Assembly: GCA_037178855.1 (NCBI GenBank)
Contig: JASJZC010000007.1
Location: 5,704,001 to 5,768,000 of the forward strand
DNA length: 64,000 nt
Origin: Oscheius sp. JU75
Taxonomy: Eukaryota; Nematoda; Chromadorea; Rhabditida; Rhabditidae
Direction: 5' to 3'
The notes beneath the pieces were generated by a model that was not told the DNA's origin, made no database searches, and was given only the letters and a program-made list of their open reading frames with translations. Shown here one piece after another: positions 23,574-33,230 of this stretch (within the stretch, counting starts at the first letter, position 1; each line of letters begins with the position of its first letter). The position numbers and the translations under genes were made by a program.

Positions 23574-26075
23574 GTTGTGTCGAAGGAAGTTCAGAAGGGG
23601 TCAAGTAATTGGGAGGCTGAAAGAAAAGTTGTTAGTCGTCAAAGTTATGGGGGCCGCTTTGACAAACAATGAAAGTGATAAATGACCCTAAGACGACGGG
23701 TACTCAGCGGAAGGCTTAAAGAGCTCGGATAATATGAAATATTATGACGATCAGCTGATGTGAAAAAAATTGTGAATGTTAGTGTGATGCAAGAATGACA
23801 TGGTTCGCCTAAAACGATTGTTGGGAGCTTGTTGCGTGTCTTCGCTTTCCGGTTCTTAAATTTCACCCTATACAATGCGCCTGAGAACACGAGAGCCAGA
23901 GGTTCTTCTTGAGAGCACGGTTCAGCCGCAAATAATTTAATTACTGTGGCGAGGAAATAAAACTTTGGTTTGAGAAAAGAAATTAATGTTGGCTAAAAGA
24001 GGAGGGTGATCACACCCAAGCTGGATGGACTACCAATGAGCATCCTGTCTTGCGCATTAACCACGAATGCCAGTGGGATGTCTAGAAGTATGGCTTGTGG
24101 TACCAGATGACCAAGGAAGGACATTTATTAGTTTGCCTCAAAGTGGAAAAGCGCCGAAAATCATTGACGGCGTGTCGTGCCTCTGGAGAATCAAGCGCAC
24201 ATAACGAACTGACATCAATGAATCTCATCCGGCTACTCTTGACCCTAGATTTACTTCAATTTCTCATCCGAAGTAATCTGGTACCAACGATGTGAAAGAC
24301 TAGCTGCGTATATTCTAAATTCAGCAATGTTTTTCAGGAGTGACTACTGCAAGAAAGGTTCTGTAAAAAAAACCAGTCTCACTAATGGTTTGGCAAGTAC
24401 CACCTATACCTCCCAGGAAAGCACAAGTTGGATTTCCGAATATGCGCGAAAGACCCTCACAATTAGGCAAATTGCCGAATAATCGGATGCGTAGTGGCCG
24501 TTGATGGGTCACCAAAAACAGAGAAAGGCATCACGATAGCCAATGGGAACAAAAGAGCAACTCCAAAATTAGAAGAAGCCGCCACAGAAGGGGCGGTGCG
24601 GGAGAATGAAGACAGCTCGTCAGCCTCATTGGAATGGCGTCAAACGACTACTCTTGCCAAATTTCATCTTTAGGGTAGTAACCATGGCTATTACATCAGG
24701 AAGAAGATCTAGGCAAGTCGGCGTGGACATGTAAAAGACTAGAAGAACTTTGCGTGGATTTGTAAAGAAATATTACAGCAAAGCCTTGACTCATGCAGAA
24801 ATACCACAACAATACGAGATCTACTAATGGAGGCAGCAAAGTGGTGTGGTTTGGTGGTGGTTGGTGAAGCGAGAGCAAGTGAAACAAGCATGAAATCGAG
24901 GCAATGTTGCCACAATTGTTAAGATTGACAAAAATTACCTCGATGTGTTTAATTATGAACGTTAGCTGCAATTCTAGATGATATCTTTGTTCTCCAAGTT
25001 TTTTTTTTCCAAAGTTCCAGGTATCTCTTCTCACATCCTTTTCAATACACGGATCACGCTTTTCAAACAGATGTACTTTAAGGATAGAATTTGCAGCTGT
25101 CGTTCATAAAGAAAGAAAGTTGCTCTGGAAGATGTTCTATCAAACGTGAGAAGTTCTAGAAAAAAAACAGTGAGAAGTAATCCATCAAAGCATCTACAAC
25201 AGTATTTCGTCATTCTATTTCTGAGTAATATCAGCAAATGTCGATCTGAGTTCAAAGTACTTCGTGTGATATAAAGAAGATACAGGGATTCAGACTTCTG
25301 GTTAACTGCGGAAATATGTAGTTGCAACCAACACAAAGCCTCAGATACGTGTTCCAGATAATAATATTACACGATGAGTCTGTCAGTTTATGACCACCCT
25401 ATCTAAACTCATACTCAAAGTAAATAGACTAACAGCGATAAACAATAGTTAATTCAGTTTTTTGCTTGAAAAATGTGCATTTTTGCACATTTATACTACC
25501 GAACATCTGTGGCAAAGTGGTCCGCGATGCACTTATCATCTATTTCTTCCCACTGTCCTCTTCTTCCGATCTCCTCCTGAGTGTAAACTAGTCTTCTACT
25601 TTCATTCTTGACTTCATCAACAGACATCCTGATCCAAGCGATCCTGGTCAAATACTAGTGTCTCGGGCGTCAGCCGTTTATTGTTCAGCTCATTCCTGCT
25701 ACCTTTCGCTGTGTAATAGCAGCACCTCCCTTTCATTAAAATTTGAAGTCATTACTATTTTACTTCAAATGTCCAAAATTTCAAATTTCTCGTAAGATTG
25801 GCTTGTTTGAATCTGAGCAAACAGACTTGACCCTGGCCGTCCAGAGCTCTTAGCTCTCGACGGCCACTTAACGTTTTACTAGCGTACTTTCTACTCGAAT
25901 CAAGACTGTTTTCACGTTTTTCTTCACTCTTAACAACTCATTTCTGATTGCAAACACCGTCTTTTGTTATAGAAATCCGGTTACTTGAATAAACGCGTGG
26001 AGTGCTTTGAGTATTTGGACTAGGGTCGTTGCACTGACTTCCTCAAGTTTTATTACTTAACTCTTTTTTTCAGAT
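23574..26075. other. Intergenic, 2.5 kb, no gene recognised
   Basis: Only short frames on both strands. One minus-strand stretch near 24330-24515 is Cys- and Gly-rich (CEGLSRIFGNPTCAFLGGIG), but it has neither a credible signal peptide nor exon support. The 3' part is the upstream region of the TYW2 gene. Confidence 0.4.
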
Positions 26076-28079
26076 ATGAGAGAATCGGCCGTTATTCGTA
26101 CAACTGTGGAGAGAAAGCAGAGTCTTGAAGAAAAGCCCTCCGCCGAAAGTGAGTACGAATGATTTCAAAACAGCTGTATTCAGATTTGTTCAGAAGATCG
26201 AGCAAAGATCAACTAGCTAAGGCTTCAAACTTTGGTTTGCTTCTGGAAAATGTTAGTTAACCGGGCATGTTTTTGTTCATATGAATTCAGGTAAAAAAGC
26301 TTGCTGCTTCAAAAGGACTATGGGAAGAGGATCTGCAACGGGATCTTCCGAAGAAATGGGAGAAACACGGTGACATGATTGTATTTCCCCAGAACTCGTT
26401 CACCCACAATAACTGGAGATATATTGGTAAGTAATACTTTAAGTAATTACAACAAGTTTTAGGAAGAGAGTTGTGGAAAGTTGTAGCTGATTCCCTGAAT
26501 ATCGGTCGTCTGGGTCGTAAAAGGACGATTGGAGATGATATAGACAGGACTCCTCACGTTGACATCCTCTTTGGAGAAAATGGCTGGGTCGAATACGTGG
26601 ATGAGCGAAAAATCAGGTAACAACTGACTAACAGCGAGACAAATCCTGTTCAGGTTTTCCTACGATTGTTCCAAAAGAGTCTTTAACAATGCTAAAACGA
26701 AGGAAATGGCTCGAATTGCGCAGTGGGATTGCCACGGAGAAACTGTCATCGACATGTATGCTGGTAAACTTTAATTCTGTGTTCAAAAATTGTGTTTGTA
26801 GGCCTGGGATACTACACTTTCCCCTTTCTCAAGAGCTGTCATGCCAACAAAGTAATTGCAATAGACTGGGATGAAGATATGGCCGAATGTTTGATTCGCA
26901 CGGCTACAGCAAACAACGTTGAGGATAGACTGGAGATATTACAGGGCGACACGCGCCGGGTATAATATACAAATGAGGATTTTTTTCAAATGTTCAGGTC
27001 ACTCCAATGGCTGTGGCCGATCGTGTATATTTGGGACTAATTCCTTCCTGCAGGGCACATTGGCTCACTGCCTGTAAAGCTTTGAAGGTAAGATCAGCAT
27101 CTTTATCGTCGCAGTTCTTTTTTTTCAGCCAGAAGGAGGGGTTCTCCACATTCAAGATACTATCGAACTTGGAAAAAAGCGAGTTCCAAAAAAAGAGCCA
27201 TTAAAAAGGTTTTACAGCTCTTGCTACTTGTCGCAAAAAAAACTATTCAGAATGCCATCAAAGCTGACCTCGCTTGACGAAGAAAACATTCCAAAGGAGA
27301 GCCATTCCGCTATAGAGAGTAAGTCGAACCCATAACAAACTGCTTCTATATTTTGGGTTTCCACGATTTCAGCCCGTTTGCATGGCATTGAGCGCTGCTT
27401 ACGGCAGCCATTTCAGTTTCCCGTTGCAATTCTTCTAAGGGTCGGTAGCTCCTTTAGCGCAGAACTGACCGTGAACTGAAATTGTTATCGTGGGCTTCCT
27501 CTCAAGGGAAACAGATAGCTTGAAGGTCAACCGCTAGCTGACTGCTTTGGCAACAAACTTATATTGATTCAGAAGTAGAACTGCTAGCCAAAGAGGGGAC
27601 ATCTGCAATTGAAAATGGAACTCCTTCCGAAGGAGCCGACGGTACGGCGCAAGAGCCGTACAAACGAAAATTCTCGAGGTCGGCATCTATCGTTGAAGAA
27701 ATGGAAAGTCGTGTTTTCCCCGACCCCAAGGTCCTCAAAGAATTCGAACGAGGAGCATGGGCTAAACTTGATACGAGCTACAAAGACTATGCACTCGATT
27801 GCGCTGTCAGGTACATTTGTTTTTGCATGCGAAAACAACGGAACTTCAGTTGCACCCGTTTTCTGAACAATATTCATCTTTCTGACCAAATGTACGGTGT
27901 TACCATCCTCAACATCACAAAGTATAGTTCCTCTTATACCTTTCTTTCACTATCAAATGTCCAGGTACGGCACATCAAATTCGAAGACCGATCACATAGT
28001 TCTGGATCTCCTGTGCTGCTTGGACAACGCTCCTGTAGAGAAGCTTGCCGCCCAGTTCATGAACACTAATCGCAGTTGA
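26076..28079 (+). CDS. TYW2: tRNA wybutosine-synthesising protein 2 (TYW2/TRMT12)
   Basis: Class I SAM-fold enzyme that moves the 3-amino-3-carboxypropyl group of SAM onto the tricyclic base at G37 of tRNA-Phe, a middle step of wybutosine synthesis in the cytosol. Recognised from VKKLAASKGLWEEDLQRDLP, RTPHVDILFGENGWVEYVDE, FSYDCSKRVFNNAKTKEMAR, the SAM loop GETVIDMYAGLGYYTFPFL (near 26745-26835), VIAIDWDEDMAE, GDTRRVTPMAVADRVYLGLI and GGVLHIQDT. The C-terminal KYGTSNSKTDHIVLDLLC matches the usual ending of the family. ATG at 26076 lies 2 nt after TTTTTTTCAG. Introns are about 35-45 nt except one of about 250 nt (27320-27572). Between core and tail lies an unusual acidic low-complexity stretch (AIENGTPSEGADGTAQEPYK). 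Total roughly 470 residues. Confidence 0.88.
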
Positions 28080-29156
28080 ACCTTGTATTTATTGAATGGT
28101 TGAATGAAGTGTCCAATAGTTTCAAACCGCTTGCGCCCTGATCTTCGAGGCCTTGGTATCACTCTTGGACAGCAGCAGTCGTTCGGTTTGGCCGAACACC
28201 GCTTTTCTTTCGATGGCAGCGCACGGAAAAAATCGAAGAGAGTTAAGACGTCACTTGACTGTTCTGTAAGCATCCTTGCTGTAAGCAGAATACGGCACCG
28301 ACTGAGCAAATGAAAGTTTCTGAGATATTCAACATTACAGTATACCTATCTAGTCCTTCTGGATACTTTTTATGGCGTCTAGAACAGAACTTGTTGAGAT
28401 ATGTTCGCGACCTGCTTGCGAATACCTGAGTATTCTGTAAGGAAGCAAATAAGCTGGTCGTGAAAAACCTGAATGTTAAAAGACGAAACAGATATAGGTA
28501 TTACACCTATGAGTAAGAGGCATGTTGAGTAAGGGTTGAAGATTCGCAGAAACAGTAACGATTAAAGCAATTAACCGTTCTCTGAAAAAACCCTTGCCAG
28601 AAGAAAAAGCGGCATCTTTGTTCTCTCTTTCGGCAGTGGCCACATTCGCGGGCGAAAAAACTGTATCTCCAGGGTTTGAGTCGAAAATTAGCGATGTAGT
28701 GTTGAACTTGATCGCATTCACGGTACAAGTTGTGCCGCCAAACATATTAGAGCCTCACTGAAGGTTTTATAGAATATGCAACCTATGTTTCAAGGACAAC
28801 AACAAGCTTAGTGAATTCGTGAATTAAGCAGCAGCAACAGCAGTCAAGATAGAAGAATCTTTCTGGAGCTTGTTTTGTATTTCAAGAAATCCTCGGCATG
28901 TATAGGATCCAGATGACGTCCACAGAAGAGACGTCTACCGTACCAATTTTTTCACCCGTTGCAAAAAAGAAGGTGAAACCGTTCCACACCTCGCGCGCCT
29001 TAAAAGCTTTTAGAGAGCGGCACGTGCAAAGCAGCATATCCTTCCTCATTCCAATGGCATCGTGAGAGTGACCCCTACAAATGATTTACCCATTTTGGAA
29101 CCCTCTATTACACCAGATGGCATTGAGATCTACCGTCGGGGGCGTGGCCAAGGTAG
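28080..29156. other. Intergenic, about 1.1 kb
   Basis: 3' UTR of TYW2 and upstream region of the collagen gene. Two overlapping minus-strand frames (28476-28745) are open but show no splice or family signal. Confidence 0.4.
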
Positions 29157-29163
29157 TATAAAA
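29157..29163 (+). promoter_or_regulatory. TATA box of the collagen gene
   Basis: TATAAAA at 29157-29163. Its last A is also the first base of an in-frame ATG at 29163, which therefore cannot lie in an mRNA started from this box. This favours the next in-frame ATG at 29196. Confidence 0.65.
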
Positions 29164-29195
29164 TGACGGCCACTGACTGGCAAAACCAAGCAGCC

Positions 29196-30433
29196 ATGGC
29201 TGACGACAAGCACCGATTGGAGGCTGAGGCCAACTCTCTCCGCAGGTACTATCAGTACTTTTCTGCTCATCCTTCTCTTTTTGTTAGGGTTGCTTTCCTC
29301 GGAGTGACCATCTCTACGATGGCCACTGTGGTCTGCATCTTCTCCGTGCCTCTAATGTACAACTACATGCAGCAGATGCACACCGTCATGCAAAAGTAGG
29401 CTTTGTCTGAGTTAGCCACATGCTTGCACTCTTTAGCGAGGTCGACTTCTGCAAGTCCCGGTCAAGCAACATCTGGAGAGAGGTCACCAAGACTCAGGTT
29501 CCAAAATGTTTTAAAGCAGGTAACCCAGTGTTTAGGTACTCGCTAAGGTAACTGGAGGACACGCCGTTAGCAAGCGTCAAGCTCCTTCTGGATGCTGCGG
29601 TTGTGGTGTTTCCGCTGCTGGACCTCCTGGACCTCCTGGCCCTGACGGCGAACCAGGACAGGTAGTTAAGCACGCAGCTGTTGGTTATGTTAGTTTAGGA
29701 TGGACAGCCCGGTGGACCAGGAAAGGACGGACCTGATGGACCTGCTGCCACCCCTGCTCCTCCTCCCGCCAACCCGTAAGTCCAACTCTATCTTGAACAC
29801 TTTATTCATTCGAGTTGCTTCGACTGTCCTCCAGGACCTGCAGGACCTGCAGGTGGCCCCGGACCTAAGGGTCCTAACGGACAGAACGGCGCACCAGGAG
29901 CTCCCGGTATGGTTTAGTTACAGATAAAGTTCAAAACTCTTTTCAAAGGATCGCCTGGAAATGCTGGTGGAGCTGGTACCCCCGGACCCGCTGGACCTCC
30001 GGGAGGTAATGGTAATCCAGGACAGGCTGGTCAGCCTGGAACTCCTGGACAGCTCCGCGATGTTCCTGGTTTGTGACATTGCTGCAACGTTACGTAACTT
30101 GTTTCGTTTAAGGCCCCGCTGGACCTCCTGGCCCTGCTGGACCTGCTGGACCCCCCGGCCCCAACGGAAACCCTGGATCTCCTGGAAATCCCGGTAAGTT
30201 AGCCTACAAGGTTTGGCTAAAAAGGGAGTCTTTACAGGACAGGCTGGAACACCAGGGCCAGCTGGAGATTCAGGAAGCGATGGACAGCCCGGAAAGCCCG
30301 GAAACGACGGGGAGAACGGACACGATGGCGAGCAGGGAGGTCACGGAGGCTGCGACCGTAAGATTGCAAAAGTGCGATGCAAACTTTCAATGTTTCAGAC
30401 TGTCCTCCTCCTCGCACCGCTCCAGGATATTAG
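29196..30433 (+). CDS. Nematode cuticle collagen
   Basis: Structural protein of the cuticle, secreted by the epidermis. Start chosen at 29196 (ATGGCTGAC), because the in-frame ATG at 29163 overlaps the TATA box. Order: N-terminal ADDKHRLEAEANSLRR, a membrane or signal segment (VAFLGVTISTMATVVCIFSV), the conserved block EVDFCKSRSSNIWREV, a furin-like site (AVSKRQ), Cys cluster SGCCGCG, then Gly-X-Y tracts (GPPGPPGPDGEPGQDGQPGG; GPAGPPGPAGPAGPPGPNG) with an APPPAN break and a second break at GQLRDVPG. The C-terminal Cys knot is GGCDHCPPPRTAPGY. Nine or so exons with about 40-50-nt introns; about 280-290 residues. Cysteine groups between Gly-X-Y blocks would form inter-chain links. It belongs to the col/rol/dpy superfamily; I do not assign a subgroup. 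Confidence 0.93.
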
Positions 30434-31052
30434 ACAATGTAGTCATAATGAATCTCAACATTCAATCTGCTGTTCTGTTTACTATTACAAATGCTGCTCC
30501 TCTTATGGTCGCGTTCCTTCTTGGACCACAAGCTTCTGTGCTTACAAATGCCAACTTCTTGTGAAAGATACCTGCCCCACATTTTCGCAACAAGCCTTTA
30601 TTCTTCGCTATCGGATGCTATCACAAGGACAGTACTTCTTTCACTGTAAACAACAGTTTTGGGTGTATTAGGATGACGCTGGAATGTTTGCGCTGTGAGG
30701 TTCTACTCTTAATGAGAAACTATTAACCGGCTTTCTTGAAAGAATGAAGCCTGTCAAGCAAGCCGTTAATAAGTCTTCAGTTTGCTGATGTCATTGCTTG
30801 ATGGGATTTGCTAACGCGGAAGTGTTTGCTTTTCACTCTTTTATTGGAATTGAACAATAAAAAAAATGTTTCAGTGGTAGCTTTAAGCTTCTTTCAATGG
30901 AGATGCATTCCAAAAACAGCTGAAAACACAAAATTTGAGATTCTAATAAAGCTAGCTTACCGTCTCCCAGGGAAGGAAAGTCTAACTCATTCATCGTATT
31001 GAATTGGGGCTGAGCTGGAGAATAAGTCTGAAACGCAAAGTACGGAATAACT
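30434..31052. other. Intergenic between collagen and the OB-fold gene
   Basis: 3' UTRs of two convergent genes; AATAAA-like sequence near 30857 and AATAAAG near 30945. No gene seen. Confidence 0.45.
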
Positions 31053-32491
31053 TCAACTTGTTGTTACTGGTCCATAAGAACCGCCTCCCTGCATTCTCTG
31101 TCCGCCACCTCTTCCTCTACTTGGTCCACTTCCACTGCCTCCGCGTCCACCACGATTTCCTCCTCGACCGCCGGAAGAACCTCGACCTCGTCTTAAAATT
31201 TTAGTTTATCGAACAAAGGGGAAACTCCTACCCAGAGGAAGAATGTTGTCCACGCTCTTCATTTCGGTTGTTCCTGTGTTCCATTCTGTTGTCTCTTTGC
31301 TCTCGGGGCTCCGTTCTCGGGCGCCGGTCTTGACCACGTCTTGCTTCAGCACGACAAACAGATGAGCCACCAGCATTTCCAGAAGATCTCGTAAAGGTTA
31401 AACTTTGACCAATGTCTGCAACAAATATGATACACTTATAAACTGTAATTTCTACCGTGTTCGTAGTCCTCGTAGACCATCCGCTGTGGTTTTTGGTCGT
31501 TAGTATTGAAGTGGAACTCTCCTCTGCCTTTAGCCGGCCCGCTTCTACTTCCGCGACTCTGCTGCCGAGAATCGTGACCAAATGACTTGGGTAGTCTGTT
31601 TTTCTCCTTTGGAGGTTTACCACCGCTTGGGACGTCTCGACGAGCATTATGCTTTGGTTCAGACACTGGATCGACTTCCTGGACAGTTTGTGACGGCTAA
31701 AACATATTTTGAAATTAGAAACAAACAAACAGTACCTGTTTCGAAGAGCCAACGTTCTCAGTCCGTGGTTCTGATCTTGACATCGACAAATTTTTTGCCA
31801 TACTCTTCATCAAATCGGCAAACTTGGGGGCCGATCTAAGAATCTTCGACTCTTCTCCATCAACGATCTTCAGTTGAGATATAATAATAAAAGTTTAGCA
31901 TTGCTTACCTGTGTCTTTTTCTCAACCTCCTTGATACCACCACCGAGGACAGTGAAGTATTTTGTATTCATCATAATAAATCCCGTTTCCATAGAGCAAT
32001 GCTTGTGAAACAGGACTTTGGTTCCTTTTCTCAGTCTAAATTATATAATGCCCAAAAAGAAATGCCAAAATACTTGATATCACTGTCGAGAGCAACCGCA
32101 GAAATAGTAGTGTGTCCATCGGTGAGGTAGTATCTCAAAATTGCCTTGCTTGTGGCGTCGAACATTTCACTGTTCAATGAGGATTCAGGCACGCAGATAT
32201 TTCTGAACAAATTGAATAGATAAACTAATAAAACACGCACTTAAACTTTTTCACTTGAAGAACAAGATCCCTCGGAAGGTTTTTCATAGACGATTGGATG
32301 TCAACAAGGACAGGCAGCCCATACTCTCGGATATCAATCTAAAATTTCCGATTTCATATACTAAAACAAAACAATACCTCGAGAAGATAGTCAAGAAGCT
32401 CGTCATCGCCTGGCAATTCCTCCAGTCCCAAGTGCTTCGGCAGAGTTTCCTTGTCAAATGACCATCCATGGAGAAAGTTCGCCACAGTCAT
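31053..32491 (-). CDS. TDRD3/RMI1-type OB-fold protein with C-terminal RGG tail
   Basis: Starts MTVANFLHGWSFDKETLPKH at 32491 and ends GGGSYGPVTTS at 31053, about 390 residues. The first 170 residues read as the RMI1/TDRD3 N-terminal (DUF1767 and OB-fold) region: LLDYLLEIDIREYG, YYLTDGHTTISAVALDSDI, RLRKGTKVLFHKHCSMETGF and KYFTVLGGGIKEVEKK. After this comes a Lys/Arg/Ser-rich linker with KNRLPKSFGHDSRQQSRGSR. The C-terminus is a clear RGG tail (RGRGSSGGRGGNRGGRGG). TDRD3 pairs with topoisomerase 3-beta on RNA, and RMI1 with topoisomerase 3-alpha. The RGG tail favours the TDRD3/TOP3B side, but I find no Tudor or UBA domain. A 454-bp mobile element starts only 31 bp upstream of the ATG. Confidence 0.72.
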
Positions 32492-32513
32492 CGTTTGTCA
32501 AGTATAAAACAGA

Positions 32514-32521
32514 ACTAATTT
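32514..32521. repeat. Target-site duplication, left (ACTAATTT)
   Basis: Eight-base direct repeat ACTAATTT flanking the inverted-repeat element, with an identical copy at 32976-32983. Confidence 0.85.
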
Positions 32522-32975
32522 GGTAATACTTCGGCAGGCAACACGCATCATTCGAATTTTTTCGCGCGCAATTTCGTTTTTTGGCGCGGATTCAATTTTT
32601 CTTTTATTTTTTCAAGCTTTTCCCAGTTTTATCGCTCATTTCTGCTATTTTTCCGTATTTGTCTCGTTTTATCCTTCTTTTGTCCTCAACAAATGGTCTG
32701 CTATGCATCTAGAAAGATAAATGAAGTAGCTACAGCCCGTTTTGAAACCCTTTTTTCGTATTTACAGACAATTCAAGAAGAGTGACGCGTTGTTTTGAAA
32801 CGTTGTTTTACGGATAAACGGCAGAAATGACCGGCAATATACGGAAAAATAGCAGAAATGAGCTATAAAACTGGGAAAAGCTTGAAAAAATAAAAAAGAA
32901 ATTGAATCCGCGCCAAAAAGCGAAATTGCGCGCGAAAAAATTCGAATGATGCGTGTTGCCTGCCGAAGTATTACC
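32522..32975. mobile_element. Non-autonomous DNA transposon (MITE) with about 150-bp terminal inverted repeats
   Basis: The element begins GGTAATACTTCGGCAGGCAA and ends with its exact reverse complement. Homology between the two arms runs for about 150 bp (32522-32675 against 32975-32825) with scattered differences. A central unique part of about 130 bp has no coding capacity. It is flanked by 8-bp target duplications. An 8-bp duplication occurs with hAT, P and Merlin-type transposases; the GG start is closer to Merlin ends than to the CAGGG of hAT, but the family is unproven. Mirrored open frames in the two arms are a result of the inverted repeat and not genes. It sits in the 5' flank of the OB-fold gene. 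Confidence 0.88.
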
Positions 32976-32983
32976 ACTAATTT
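32976..32983. repeat. Target-site duplication, right (ACTAATTT)
   Basis: Matches the left copy at 32514-32521 exactly. Confidence 0.85.
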
Positions 32984-33230
32984 CAGTGAAGGATTGCGTG
33001 AAAAATCGATAATTTCATCACTAGAAATGCGCTATATAAGAAATGTTTATAGCACAGAACGAATATCATAATAGCTTCTCGTCCAAGGTGTACATATTAT
33101 GACGGGATAAAAAAGACACTCGGAACCCATATCACATCATTATGTCGGAAAACAAGGCAATTCAGATTAGGCAAGGTGGAAAAAAGTACTCGTACCCTGG
33201 GAACTATAGGAATGAAAACATAATAACGAG

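Noticed and set aside
24321..24515. Cys/Gly-rich frame that resembles a small secreted peptide (PTCAFLGGIGGTC)
   Set aside because: No signal peptide in frame, no TATA box or credible exon partner. Left as intergenic.
29163..29195. Collagen start at the first ATG (MTATDWQNQAA)
   Set aside because: This ATG overlaps the TATA box, so it would be upstream of the transcript. The next in-frame ATG at 29196 begins the usual conserved N-terminal block.
32522..32977. Mirrored open frames (MVILRQATRIIRIF...) on opposite strands, looking like two related genes
   Set aside because: They are the two arms of one inverted-repeat element. The identity is at DNA level, and the frames have no exon or family support.
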